NCBI GenBank assembly: GCA_017631875.1
Contig: JAGBSL010000020.1
Location: 60,796 to 124,795 of the forward strand
DNA length: 64,000 nt
Direction: 5' to 3'
Source: Bacteroidales bacterium
GTDB lineage: Bacteria; Bacteroidota; Bacteroidia; Bacteroidales; UBA932
Below are positions 8,306 through 16,809 of this stretch, piece after piece (position 1 is the first letter of the stretch; every line of letters begins with the position of its first letter). The notes below the pieces were generated by a model. That model was not told where the DNA came from and made no database searches. It saw only the letters and a program-made list of their open reading frames with translations. Made by a program: the position numbers and the translations under genes.

Positions 8306-11047
8306 ATGAAACTGAAATCACTTGTGTTTTTTCTCTGTACGGTAGTTCTGGCTTCATGCGCGCCGAAGGTAAGCGTGGTGTGGACCGAGGGTAATGTTGA
8401 CCCTGCCACTGGCCGTGCGGTTCAGACCCTTACGGTTGTAAATGCTCCGGAAGGCACAGACTGGGCAGTTTGGATGACGGCAAACCATATAATTACTGAT
8501 AAGGTTGATGGTTCAGAGGGCCACCTGGAACTCTTCCATGGATGTTTTTACAAGATGGTGCCTGCTGTAAGAGAAGGAAAGGACCTTGTGGTGAAATATG
8601 CCGACAGACCTCTCCAGCGCCACTGCTGGGCTCCTGAGGGTTTCACTCTCGAGCAGGACGGCAAGGTCACTCCGCTTAAGGTGAAGTATGAATTCCTGCC
8701 TGCTCCGACGATTCCGGATTTCCACTACAATCAGGTGGATGTTCTGGCGTGGGATATGATCCCGTCGCTTAAGGCTGTGACTCCTGCTGAGGGTGTGACA
8801 GTTGTTGAGCAGATGCCGCAGGTGGAGTATGTTCAGTCTGACAAGGCGGGCTGGTATAGAATCACTCTTGACGGTGCATGCAAGGTTGAGGCAGCGGATG
8901 AGGATGGAGCTCAGTATGCTCGCGTGACCCTTGATAATCTTAAGAGAAATGTAGGTTCCGACGAACTTCCGAACATGGTGATCGAAGACTGGCCTGACCT
9001 TGGATATAGAGGCTTCATGCTGGATATCTCGCGTAACTTTACTTCTAAGGATAATATCCTGAGGTTCATTGACCTGCTGGCTCACTATAAGGTGAATGTT
9101 TTCCATCTTCATTTCGGTGATGACGAGGCATGGAGACTTGAGATCTCGAAGTTCCCTGAGCTGACTTCATATACAGCATATCATGAGTTCCCTTACAGGA
9201 ATGCAGAGGGTGAAAACGTTGAGGCTGGCTATCTTATGCCGTCGTATAACGGTGGCATCGATCCGTCTGACATGTCTTCGTCCGCTAATGGACACCTCAC
9301 TAAGGCAGACTATCTTGAAATCCTTAAATATGCATGGGAGCGCCGCATAAGCGTTATTCCTGAGTTCGATACTCCGGGTCATTCACGCGCTGCAATCCTT
9401 GCCATGAACAAGTATGCGGAGCGTACCGGCGACGATTCCTTCCTCCTTGCGGAGCCAGAGGATACATCCGAGTACATGTCAGTGCAGTATTACAGGGATA
9501 ATGCCATTAATGTTGCCCTGCCTTCTACATACAGATTCATAGAGGTTGTTTTTGACGAGGTCATATCCTATCACGCTGAGGCTGGGGTTCCGCTCCCTGC
9601 AATCCATGTCGGTGGAGATGAGGTTGCTCATGGCGCCTGGACAGGCTCTCCTGCATGTAAGAAGATCATGGAAGAAAGAGGCTGGGATAATATCGAACTC
9701 CTTAAGTCATATTATATTGAGAACGTTCTCGACATTGCTGAGGCAAGAGGGGTGAAACTTTCCGGCTGGCAGGAGGTCGTTATGGACCTTGAGGACGATG
9801 TGTATGAAAGGCTTAAGAAGAACCTCTATTCTGTGAACTTCTGGAGCACATCGGGCCGTCAGGAAGAGTATCCTTACCATTATGCAAATGACGGTGTTCC
9901 GGTGGTGCTTTCGAACATGACCAATACATATATGGACTTCGCATATACTCCGGACAAGACCGAGAGGGGACTCTCTTGGGGAGGTTTCGTGGACGAGCGA
10001 CGCAGTTTCTCCTTCCTTCCTTACGATGTCTACCGTTCGGTGCGTTGGGACGATTATGGAAAAATGCGTGACATCTCTGCTCTTTCTGAGGGCAAGACTC
10101 CGCTGACCGGCAAGGAGAATATCATCGGTGTGCAGGCGCAGCTCTGGACTGAGACCGTGAGGTGCTTTGACCATGTTACATCATATGTCTTCCCTAAGGT
10201 GTGCGGCGTATTCGAGAGAGCTTGGAACGCAAGCCCATCATGGGAAGGAACCCTCGCAGCTGACGATCCTGGATTCCTCGCAGGACTTGATAAGTATTAT
10301 AGCACTGTGGTGTCGCATGAACTTCTATATTACGAGTCTCTTGGCGTTGCGTATCGTCACAGAAGGGAAGTGCCTTCAATGGGTGGCTATACAGTCGTTG
10401 ATGTCGATGTGGAGGAACTTTCCGGACTTTGTTTCAATGCAGACTCTACCATGCTGCTTTCATGCGGCGACCAGGGAGTGGTCAAGAGCATTTCCTTTGA
10501 CGGTGCAGTTTCCGAGATGCTGGTTTACGATGCGGATATGGAGGGAGTGACTCTCGATCCTGCAGCCGGTGACCTCTATCTTGCCATAGAAGGCGAGCAG
10601 CATATCTATAAGCTTGCAGCTCCGGATTATAAAACGGTTTCGGACGCATTCCCAGTGCAGGAAGCAATTGACGATAATTATAGGAACGGCGGTCTCGAGG
10701 GCGTGGAATACTATAAGGACGACATCCTCTTTGTCGGCAGTCAGGAGCATGCGCATCTGTGGCAGTACCGATTTGATGGCACCGTCCTTTCGAAGGTGTC
10801 CATTTCGGACTTTGCCACTGAGGTTGCTGGCCTGTGTTATGAGCCAGAGTCGGATTACCTCTGGATAGTAGATTCGAACGTGAGGAAGATCTTCCTCTGC
10901 ACTCCGGACGGAGAGTTGCTGGCATCATATGCTGTTCCGATGATTGAAAACGCCGAGTCTATCTGCGTGGACCGCGCACGCGGCTGCGTCTGGGTCGGCA
11001 GTGACGAGGACTCTCCGAAGCTCTACCGCTTTGAGTTCAGCTTCTAA
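8306..11047 (+). CDS. GH20 beta-hexosaminidase lipoprotein with C-terminal SdiA-regulated-type propeller
   Basis: The 913-residue product is a lipoprotein (Cys18 in VLASC). Residues of about 30-200 are the GH20b-type N-terminal domain and about 210-620 the (beta/alpha)8 catalytic domain. Its signature HVGGDEV contains the catalytic Asp438-Glu439 pair used for substrate-assisted hydrolysis of terminal N-acetylhexosamines; LGYRGFMLDISRNF-like and QAQLWTETV segments also fit. The last 220 residues (about 690-913) contain repeated short blades such as EELSGLCFNADSTMLLSCGDQG and AGLCYEPESDYLWIVDSN, matching an SdiA-regulated/esterase-like beta-propeller. The fusion is unusual and could bind a ligand or the sugar chain. 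It likely acts on host or microbial glycoprotein glycans in the periplasm or on the surface. The gene stands alone and ends before a strong terminator. Confidence 0.92.
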   Translation: MKLKSLVFFLCTVVLASCAPKVSVVWTEGNVDPATGRAVQTLTVVNAPEGTDWAVWMTANHIITDKVDGSEGHLELFHGCFYKMVPAVREGKDLVVKYADRPLQRHCWAPEGFTLEQDGKVTPLKVKYEFLPAPTIPDFHYNQVDVLAWDMIPSLKAVTPAEGVTVVEQMPQVEYVQSDKAGWYRITLDGACKVEAADEDGAQYARVTLDNLKRNVGSDELPNMVIEDWPDLGYRGFMLDISRNFTSKDNILRFIDLLAHYKVNVFHLHFGDDEAWRLEISKFPELTSYTAYHEFPYRNAEGENVEAGYLMPSYNGGIDPSDMSSSANGHLTKADYLEILKYAWERRISVIPEFDTPGHSRAAILAMNKYAERTGDDSFLLAEPEDTSEYMSVQYYRDNAINVALPSTYRFIEVVFDEVISYHAEAGVPLPAIHVGGDEVAHGAWTGSPACKKIMEERGWDNIELLKSYYIENVLDIAEARGVKLSGWQEVVMDLEDDVYERLKKNLYSVNFWSTSGRQEEYPYHYANDGVPVVLSNMTNTYMDFAYTPDKTERGLSWGGFVDERRSFSFLPYDVYRSVRWDDYGKMRDISALSEGKTPLTGKENIIGVQAQLWTETVRCFDHVTSYVFPKVCGVFERAWNASPSWEGTLAADDPGFLAGLDKYYSTVVSHELLYYESLGVAYRHRREVPSMGGYTVVDVDVEELSGLCFNADSTMLLSCGDQGVVKSISFDGAVSEMLVYDADMEGVTLDPAAGDLYLAIEGEQHIYKLAAPDYKTVSDAFPVQEAIDDNYRNGGLEGVEYYKDDILFVGSQEHAHLWQYRFDGTVLSKVSISDFATEVAGLCYEPESDYLWIVDSNVRKIFLCTPDGELLASYAVPMIENAESICVDRARGCVWVGSDEDSPKLYRFEFSF

Positions 11048-11110
11048 ACCGTCTTTTCTTTCTATATGTGGAAGTGGGTATAATTGACATTTTTAGTTGG
11101 TGATCATGAC

Positions 11111-11150
11111 AAAAGTGGTTGGTGGGAAAATCTCCGAACCAACCACTTTT
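11111..11150 (+). terminator. Strong terminator after GH20
   Basis: AAAAGTGGTTGGT (11111-11123) and ACCAACCACTTTT (11138-11150) form a perfect 13-base stem followed by T residues. The A-rich left arm means it could stop transcription from both directions. Confidence 0.85.
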
Positions 11151-11171
11151 TGCTATTCCTTAGAATTCCTC

Positions 11172-11209
11172 CCATCGTTACATGAAAGTACATGTTTTTG
11201 TAACGATGG
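11172..11209. repeat. Hairpin 1 with CCATCGTTAC arms
   Basis: CCATCGTTAC (11172-11181) and GTAACGATGG (11200-11209) are perfect 10-base inverted arms. The core CCATCGTT is shared with hairpin 2 at 11243-11284. No T tract follows. Confidence 0.7.
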
Positions 11210-11242
11210 TATTAAAATCAGCTCTAAAATCCCCCAATTTGC

Positions 11243-11284
11243 TACCATCGTTCACTAAAACAGCGATTTCCTTGAACGATGGTA
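11243..11284. repeat. Hairpin 2 with TACCATCGTTC arms
   Basis: TACCATCGTTC (11243-11253) and GAACGATGGTA (11274-11284) are perfect 11-base inverted arms. Together with hairpin 1 this gives four copies of CCATCGTT in alternating orientation within 113 bases. Confidence 0.7.
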
Positions 11285-11403
11285 TCGAAGTGACTGTCAC
11301 AGCTCTATCAATGATGTAGGATATAAAACAAAAAAGCCGGCCTTGTGCACAAGGACGACTGACATATAATGGAACCCCGTCGGGTGATATTTTTTCAAAA
11401 AGT

Positions 11404-11425
11404 AAGTCAGCATTTCTGCTGACTT
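11404..11425 (-). terminator. Terminator of the tRNA-Gly gene
   Basis: Read on the minus strand, AAGTCAGCA-GAAA-TGCTGACTT is a perfect 9-base stem with a GAAA tetraloop, followed by ACTTTTTG. It begins 9 bases after the encoded CCA end of the tRNA. Confidence 0.8.
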
Positions 11426-11434
11426 CTTTTGTTT

Positions 11435-11510
11435 TGGAGCGGAAAACGAGGCTCGAACTCGCGACCCCAACCTTGGCAAGGTTGTGCTCTACCAACTGAG
11501 CTATTTCCGC
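11435..11510 (-). tRNA. tRNA-Gly (anticodon GCC)
   Basis: On the minus strand the 76-base gene begins GCGGAAATAGCTCAGTTGG and folds into a full cloverleaf. The acceptor stem is GCGGAAA/TTTCCGC, the D-arm is GCTC/GAGC, and the anticodon arm is CAACC-TTGCCAA-GGTTG with anticodon GCC. The T-arm holds TTCGAGC, the discriminator base is T as usual for glycine, and the CCA end is encoded (11435-11437). It has its own consensus promoter and terminator. PUL A begins directly beyond it. Confidence 0.96.
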
Positions 11511-11542
11511 ATTTGGTGACCCATTCTTTTCGTTTGGGATTG

Positions 11543-11573
11543 CAAAGGTAGACATTTTTTCTTTACCTCCAAA
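11543..11573 (-). promoter_or_regulatory. Consensus Bacteroidota promoter of tRNA-Gly
   Basis: On the minus strand TTTG (11573-11570) is followed after 19 bases by TACCTTTG (11550-11543). This is an exact match to the Bacteroidota primary sigma consensus TTTG-N19-TAnnTTTG. Transcription would start about 25 bases before the tRNA 5' end. Confidence 0.88.
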
Positions 11574-11601
11574 CTTTTTTGCAAAAATTTTCACAAAAAA
11601 A

Positions 11602-12825
11602 TCAAAAATGTTTAAAAATGGGGGTCTTATCTATTAAAAGCGGGTTCCTGATCTGTGCAGCGAATACCTCAAGGTACGTATTCCATTGTTCTGAAGAGAG
11701 AATGTCTGCATGGTCCCACCCGAATCCCCAGAAGTATTCGAACGATGTTCCGGGAACATATTCGCTTAATGCAAGCACATGACCCTCTGCCTCCTTTGTC
11801 TCGCTCAGAGGCGCAGGGTAGGCGTGCCCCACATATAGGATTCCGTTGTCGACAAATTGTGTGGTGTCTGCATTTTGTGTCGGTGCAGGGTAGGAGATGT
11901 AGCCTTTTTCGGCCTCAGTAGTGCTCTTTAGCCCATTATCACGAAGAGCAATTCCTGCTACAATCTGCTTTGCCTGCCTCAGGCCGGTGTATGAGACGGT
12001 GGTACGGTTCAAACGCGAACCGGCATCCAGAGTTATGATTCTAGTTTCAGTGACGCAGTCATCTCCGATATTCATAGGCCTGAATGTGGTCTTGAAAGTA
12101 AATCTGAGTGGTCCGTTGTCAAGGATCTCGAATGTGTCGTAGCAGTATGGATAGATTATCTTTCCATCTTCTACAAGGGCAGCTACGCCGGCTCCAAGTG
12201 TCGGTCCTACAGCATAACAGTCCATTCCGAATCCTTTGTCCACATGATATGATATGCTGTCCATGAGATAACGGAAGGCCTCTTTGCTGTCTGTCTCGAG
12301 CAGCTCTTTGTACCGGTTCCAAGTCGGTGCCGTAGATACTTCATTCTTGTAGAATTCCTCAAGGACAGGACGTTCGGTACCTCGTTTAGCAAAGAGGTCA
12401 TATCCGGCTGCTACATCAAGTTTATGGCCATACATCCTGAATCCCACCTTGTCATTTTCCCATGCGATGTCATTATCCTTGTCAGGATAATGCTTTCCGC
12501 AGGCGATGGTCTGCACTACCGCAGGGGTGCCTTTTCTGAAAGTATAGGTCTGCTGTCCGCCCGCCTCAAGGGTTACAGGAAAGATAATTTTTCCGTCGTG
12601 TGTGATCTGGTAAGGTACTTCCTTCCTCTTGCTTCTTATGACGAAATCCTCGTCATCTGCAAGCGCTAGCGCTGTACAAACCTCTGTTAATGCTACTTCA
12701 ACCATCTCCGGGTGCCTGTCGTAGTCATAAGGATTGCTGACGACAACCTTAAAAGACGCACCAGAACAACCTGCAAGAATGCAGATCGCCACTGTCATGA
12801 TATAGATCTTGTCAAGAAATCTCAT
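11602..12825 (-). CDS. DUF4861-type lipoprotein
   Basis: The 407-residue product is a lipoprotein (Cys20 in ILAGC). It matches the DUF4861 family in its order of segments: an N-terminal beta domain (VPYQITHDGKIIFPVTLEAGG), then WENDKVGFRMYGHKLD, then a beta-sandwich-like body with DNGPLRFTFKTTF, TLDAGSRLNRT and a C-terminal WGFGWDHADI. The family is often found in loci that degrade acidic polysaccharides; its biochemical role is not settled, and no catalytic residues are claimed here. It follows the GH43 gene by 16 bases on the same strand, so the two form an operon at the left edge of PUL A. Its stop lies about 30 bases from the tRNA promoter. Confidence 0.8.
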   Translation of the reverse strand: MRFLDKIYIMTVAICILAGCSGASFKVVVSNPYDYDRHPEMVEVALTEVCTALALADDEDFVIRSKRKEVPYQITHDGKIIFPVTLEAGGQQTYTFRKGTPAVVQTIACGKHYPDKDNDIAWENDKVGFRMYGHKLDVAAGYDLFAKRGTERPVLEEFYKNEVSTAPTWNRYKELLETDSKEAFRYLMDSISYHVDKGFGMDCYAVGPTLGAGVAALVEDGKIIYPYCYDTFEILDNGPLRFTFKTTFRPMNIGDDCVTETRIITLDAGSRLNRTTVSYTGLRQAKQIVAGIALRDNGLKSTTEAEKGYISYPAPTQNADTTQFVDNGILYVGHAYPAPLSETKEAEGHVLALSEYVPGTSFEYFWGFGWDHADILSSEQWNTYLEVFAAQIRNPLLIDKTPIFKHF

Positions 12826-12841
12826 TATTCAGGATGTTATA

Positions 12842-14683
12842 TTATTTCGAAACTTTTATCCAGTCAACTTGCATCCAACCGCTGTCGTTCTTCTGAGCAA
12901 GGCGGTTGCAGTAGAATCCAAATTTGGCGCCGATCCATTTGCCAGGTCTTCCGACGAAGGTCTGGTCTGTCAATTCGACCCACTTCTTTCCATCCAGACT
13001 ATACCAGAATCTTGCAGTGAGATCAGGGACGTTACCTTTTCTTTCACGAGGGGTCACCTTCATCATGACGAATACATCCGCCGCTGCATAAGCCAGAGGT
13101 GGTACAGGAGGTACGGTAGTAGACATGTATGTATTGGAATATGGCATCGGCAGAGGAACTGAATCCACCTTGACGGTCTTGAGAACCTGTTCTGCTGTGC
13201 CGTCCAAAGCCTCACTGCATTCTATATACTGGAGCATTATGCCGTCCTGTGTATCAATGAGCCTTATCGTGGCGTAGTCAAGTCCCATGAGCACGAATCC
13301 GCAGCTTTCGCCTTTTTCTTTCAACTGAGGATTAGGTATGAAACGCAGTTTTGCTGTTGCGGTGAATTCGTCAGCAGGAGTTTTCTGGAGAAGGAGATTC
13401 GGAGAGTCTCCGAGGTTTCGCCAGCCGTCTGCCTGATCCACAGAATAGAGTCTCAAGGCTCCGAGTCCGTTGGTGTGGGTCTCTCGTGCGCCTGCGTCCA
13501 TGTAATACCAATAAGGTGAAGGTACGCCTTGCCACTGCCACTGCAGTCCGAGGTCGACAGATGCAAACGTGTCGCTTTCTGCCGGCTGGAATGCTCCTGA
13601 TCCCTTCAATGCAGGTTTTCTGTACTTCATGACAGGCTCTCCGACTCCGTCACCGTCTTTATCGTCTCCGATCACGGGCCATCCTTCTGCCGTCCATGTC
13701 ATCGGCTGCAGGTGCACGACGCGGCCGTATGCGTCCTTGTCCTGGAAATGCATGAACCAGTGCTCTCCTGCAGGGGTGTCTATCCATGCTCCCTGGTGAG
13801 GGCCGTTTATAGGGCTCTTTCCTTGTGCCATGACTACTCTTTCCTCATATGGTCCCCATGGGCTTGATGCTTTGAGCACAACCTGCCATCCTGTAGGAAC
13901 TCCTCCGGCAGGGGAGAATATGTAGTAATTGCCGTTGTATTTATAGAACTTTGTGCCCTCGATGGTCGGCTGGGTTTCATGGCCGTCATATACTATTCGG
14001 CTTTGGCCGAGAAGGCGTGTGCCGTCGGCTGACATAGGCGCCACGAAGAGCACGCTCTTATGTCCTGCGCGACTGCCGGCACATCCGTGCGAGAGGTATG
14101 CCTTTCCGTCTTCGTCCCAAAGCGGGCAGGGATCGATGAATCCCTTCGCCTTCACAACCCACACCGGATCGCTCCATTTGCCGCGAGGATCGTCTGTCTT
14201 GACCATGAATATGCCTCTGTCAGGATCTCCGCAGTAGATGTAGAATTCGCCGTCGTGATAACGGATTGCCGGAGCCCACACTCCGTTTCCATGCTGCGGG
14301 ATTGTGCGCCATTCCTGAGGGCCTGGAAGAGGAAGGTCTGGCGTGTCAAGCCTTTGTCCCAAGGTCTCCCACTGCCTTTCATCTGACCAGCCCGGACCAG
14401 GATAGTCTGTCAGAGCGGCGCCGATGATTTCCCAGTTTACAAGGTCTGTCGAATGCAGGATCTGCAGTCCGGGGAAGCTGCAGAAAGATGATGATGTCAT
14501 ATAGAAATCATCCCCGACCCTGCATACGTCCGGATCGGAATAGTCTGCATTCAGCACGGGGTTTACATAATGCGTACCTCTGTCAGGGTTCCAGGAACAG
14601 GATTCCTGCTGTGCGTATGCCTGAATGCTTAAAACTGCTGCTGCGGCCATGATTGTGGCCATACGGATAAGAGATGCTGACAT
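12842..14683 (-). CDS. GH43 beta-xylosidase/arabinofuranosidase-type enzyme
   Basis: The 613-residue secreted enzyme has a signal peptide (cut near AYAQ, residue 24), a five-bladed GH43 propeller (about 36-330) and a C-terminal concanavalin-like GH43_C2 domain (about 360-612). The three family carboxylates are visible: Asp50 (YSDPD, base), Asp184 (FIDPCPLWDEDG, pKa modulator) and Glu242 (TIEGTKFYK, acid). GH43 enzymes of this layout remove xylose or arabinofuranose from the non-reducing ends of xylan- or arabinan-like chains by inversion. It is divergently transcribed from the GH97 gene across a 168-base region with a candidate operator, and leads the GH43-DUF4861 operon. Exact sugar specificity is not readable. 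Confidence 0.92.
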   Translation of the reverse strand: MSASLIRMATIMAAAAVLSIQAYAQQESCSWNPDRGTHYVNPVLNADYSDPDVCRVGDDFYMTSSSFCSFPGLQILHSTDLVNWEIIGAALTDYPGPGWSDERQWETLGQRLDTPDLPLPGPQEWRTIPQHGNGVWAPAIRYHDGEFYIYCGDPDRGIFMVKTDDPRGKWSDPVWVVKAKGFIDPCPLWDEDGKAYLSHGCAGSRAGHKSVLFVAPMSADGTRLLGQSRIVYDGHETQPTIEGTKFYKYNGNYYIFSPAGGVPTGWQVVLKASSPWGPYEERVVMAQGKSPINGPHQGAWIDTPAGEHWFMHFQDKDAYGRVVHLQPMTWTAEGWPVIGDDKDGDGVGEPVMKYRKPALKGSGAFQPAESDTFASVDLGLQWQWQGVPSPYWYYMDAGARETHTNGLGALRLYSVDQADGWRNLGDSPNLLLQKTPADEFTATAKLRFIPNPQLKEKGESCGFVLMGLDYATIRLIDTQDGIMLQYIECSEALDGTAEQVLKTVKVDSVPLPMPYSNTYMSTTVPPVPPLAYAAADVFVMMKVTPRERKGNVPDLTARFWYSLDGKKWVELTDQTFVGRPGKWIGAKFGFYCNRLAQKNDSGWMQVDWIKVSK

Positions 14684-14701
14684 GATGTTATGTTTATACT
14701 A

Positions 14702-14709
14702 CAAATATA
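14702..14709 (-). promoter_or_regulatory. -7 box of the GH43-DUF4861 operon
   Basis: On the minus strand TATATTTG matches TAnnTTTG, 18 bases before the GH43 ATG. No good TTTG stands 19-21 bases upstream, which would fit an activator-dependent promoter. Confidence 0.55.
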
Positions 14710-14756
14710 AACATGTTCCCGGAATTTTCTTCTCAAGAAAAAGACAGTCTTTATTA

Positions 14757-14789
14757 TTGTGACGGATTGTGATGATATCTGTTACAAAA
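14757..14789. promoter_or_regulatory. Candidate operator, copy 1 (GH43/GH97 divergent region)
   Basis: TTGTGAC (14757-14763), 14 unmatched bases, then TCTGTTACAAAA (14778-14789). The same two blocks with the same spacing occur at 16749-16781. The cores GTGAC and GTTAC are 22 bases apart, two helical turns, as expected for a direct-repeat site of an AraC-type dimer. It lies 27 bases before the -7 box of GH97. Confidence 0.6.
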
Positions 14790-14793
14790 TGTA

Positions 14794-14824
14794 TTGAGCG
14801 GGAAATCATGTGTTTCTAATTTTG
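14794..14824 (+). promoter_or_regulatory. Promoter of GH97
   Basis: TTG (14794-14796), 20 bases, then TAATTTTG (14817-14824), near the Bacteroidota consensus. The sequence just after it, TTTGCAGATGTA, resembles TTTGCGGATGTA at the ECF sigma gene promoter. Confidence 0.7.
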
Positions 14825-14851
14825 CAGATGTATATTAAAGTATTTGGAATC

Positions 14852-16768
14852 ATGAAAAGAACTGCCTTGCTTCTGGTTTTTACTTTGCTGGTGATGAGCC
14901 TGTCAGCAGCTGAGTATAGAATAGTTTCACCTGATGGGAAATATCAGATGACATTTACCGATGTAAACGGAGCTGTAGAGTACACAATTTCCTGGGGCGG
15001 ACGGCATATAGTTGCTCCGTCACGCCTTGGCATCAATCCCGGCCAGCCATATCTCGAAGGCTTGAAGATCAAGGATATCAGGTATAATGGAGAGACTGAT
15101 CAGACCTGGGACCCGGTGTATGGCGAGCGTGACCTTATCAGAGACCATTATAATTCCTATACGGTTGAATTTGAGAGGGAGTCCGATGATCCCCGCAAGA
15201 CTGCCGTGCCTGTCGCTCTCCAGGTGCGGGCTTATGATGAAGGAATTGCGTTCCGTTATGATTTTACAGGCGGAAGCTATATCAAGATTACGGACGAATA
15301 CACCGAATTCGCTTTTCCTGAAGGCAGTATGGCATATTTTACCCAGCGCGCTCAGACCGTACACCAGCTGCTTCCGCTGAAGGATTGGCCAGGTGACGGA
15401 CAGTCGGACAGACCGTTGCTGGTCCAGCTTCCTGATTACGGTTATGTGTGCCTTGCTGAAGCTCAGGTTGTGGATTATGTCCGCACGAAATTCTCGCTGG
15501 GTCCAAAGCCTAATACCATTTACACTGCGATGTATGGTCCGGTAGAGGAAATCGCACCTTACCACACTCCATGGAGGGTAGTGATGTATGGCGAAAAGGC
15601 CGGCACAATCCTCCAGAACAATGACATATTCTATAACCTCAATCCCGAGTGCAAGATACAGGATACATCGTGGATCCGTCCTGGAAAAGTCATGAGAGAG
15701 GTTACACTGACCACGGAAGGCGGAAAGGCGCTGGTGGATTTTGCCTTGAAGAGAAACCTGCAGTACATTCATTTTGATGCAGGCTGGTATGGTTGGGAAT
15801 ACGACAAGGCGTCCGATGCTACTACAGTCACTTTGGACCCTCGCCGCAATCCTGATCCCGATGCCCTTGACCTTCAGGAGGTCATTAGATATGCGAAGAA
15901 AAGAGGTATCGGCGTCATATTGTATGTCAATCAGAGGGCCCTTCAGCAGCAGCTCGACGAGATATTGCCGCTTTATAAGAAATGGGGTGTTGCCGGCATC
16001 AAGTTCGGATTCGTACAGGTAGGATCACAGACTTGGACAAAGTGGATGCACGAGGCTGTGGCCAAATGTGCGGAGTATGGCCTGATGGTCGACATCCATG
16101 ACGAATACCGCCCTACAGGATTCAGCCGTACATATCCTAACCTGATGACTCAGGAAGGCGTGAGAGGAAATGAGGAATTTCCGGATGCGTTCAACAATAC
16201 TGTACTGCCGTTTACACGATATGTATGCGGTCCGGCCGATTATACAATATGCTATTACAGACAGGATTTCGGTCGTCTGAACACTCAGGAGGATGCGTAT
16301 GGCGTGCCTCGTTCAAAGAGCATCCAGACAACACCGGCTCATCAGCTGGCCTTGTCAGTCGTGTACTATAGTCCTTTGCAGTACATGTACTGGTATGACA
16401 AGCCGTCTGACAGTCAGGGCGAACCGGAACTGAAGTTCTTTGACGACGTCTACACTGTATGGGATGACACAAGGATACTTGACGGAGTGCCCGGAGAGTT
16501 CATCACGACCGCAAGACGTCATGCAGACGAGTGGTTCATAGGAAGCATCACAAACCAGAAGAGAACCGTTTCCATCGCTCTGGACTTCCTCCCCGAAGGA
16601 ACCCATATGGCAGAGATATATACCGATGGAGACAAGTCTATCCCTACAAGGACCAAGGTCAAGGTAGAGAAGTGCAAGGTCACCAGGAAAGATGTCCTGA
16701 CATTTGACCTCAGGCAGAGCGGCGGCGTGGCCATAAGGATACAGCCCGTTGTGACAAAACGTCCGTAA
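14852..16768 (+). CDS. GH97 glycosidase (alpha-glucosidase/alpha-galactosidase family)
   Basis: The ATG at 14852 (MKRTALLL...) gives 638 residues with a signal peptide cut near SLSA|AEY; an in-frame ATG at 14810 would precede the promoter's likely start site and is rejected. The order of an N-terminal beta-sandwich (about 20-270), a (beta/alpha)8 barrel (about 270-540) and a C-terminal beta domain is typical of GH97. Family segments are HFDAGWYGWEYD, GIKFGFVQ, HDEYRPTGFSRTYPNLMTQEG and RGNEEFP. Where retaining GH97 members have a nucleophilic Asp in IKxDF, this enzyme has Gly386; Glu418 (HDEYRPTG) is a candidate base. That pattern favours the inverting, SusB-like mechanism, by inference. It likely removes alpha-linked glucose or galactose in the periplasm. 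A paralogue is encoded at 32440-34365. Confidence 0.93.
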   Translation: MKRTALLLVFTLLVMSLSAAEYRIVSPDGKYQMTFTDVNGAVEYTISWGGRHIVAPSRLGINPGQPYLEGLKIKDIRYNGETDQTWDPVYGERDLIRDHYNSYTVEFERESDDPRKTAVPVALQVRAYDEGIAFRYDFTGGSYIKITDEYTEFAFPEGSMAYFTQRAQTVHQLLPLKDWPGDGQSDRPLLVQLPDYGYVCLAEAQVVDYVRTKFSLGPKPNTIYTAMYGPVEEIAPYHTPWRVVMYGEKAGTILQNNDIFYNLNPECKIQDTSWIRPGKVMREVTLTTEGGKALVDFALKRNLQYIHFDAGWYGWEYDKASDATTVTLDPRRNPDPDALDLQEVIRYAKKRGIGVILYVNQRALQQQLDEILPLYKKWGVAGIKFGFVQVGSQTWTKWMHEAVAKCAEYGLMVDIHDEYRPTGFSRTYPNLMTQEGVRGNEEFPDAFNNTVLPFTRYVCGPADYTICYYRQDFGRLNTQEDAYGVPRSKSIQTTPAHQLALSVVYYSPLQYMYWYDKPSDSQGEPELKFFDDVYTVWDDTRILDGVPGEFITTARRHADEWFIGSITNQKRTVSIALDFLPEGTHMAEIYTDGDKSIPTRTKVKVEKCKVTRKDVLTFDLRQSGGVAIRIQPVVTKRP

Positions 16769-16781
16769 GTCTGTTACAAAA
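16749..16781. promoter_or_regulatory. Candidate operator, copy 2 (ECF sigma gene)
   Basis: TTGTGAC (16749-16755), 14 bases, then TCTGTTACAAAA (16770-16781). Here the repeat is stronger still: GTGACAAAAC and GTTACAAAAC recur exactly 22 bases apart. The site overlaps the end of the GH97 coding sequence and stands 28 bases before the -7 box TACATTTG. Confidence 0.6.
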
Positions 16782-16809
16782 CAAATCCTTCTTATAAACA
16801 TTGTTTATA

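Larger units (their letters stand above)
11048..11434. other. Gene-free stretch rich in hairpins
   Basis: No convincing gene is seen between the GH20 stop and the tRNA 3' end. The stretch holds the GH20 terminator, two hairpins sharing CCATCGTT, a 14-base perfect palindrome CCTTGTGCACAAGG at 11341-11354, and the tRNA terminator. A reading frame on the minus strand crosses the tRNA gene and these hairpins and is not accepted as coding. Confidence 0.7.

Noticed and set aside
11178..11594. 138-residue minus-strand frame
   Set aside because: It reads through the tRNA-Gly gene, its terminator and two hairpins, so it is not coding.
11435..11602. Genomic island attachment site at the tRNA-Gly gene
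   Set aside because: No integrase gene and no second copy of the tRNA 3' end was seen in the window, so it is only a loose possibility.
15020..15772. 250-residue minus-strand frame
   Set aside because: It is antisense to the GH97 gene, which has clear family motifs; no motif is seen in the reverse frame.
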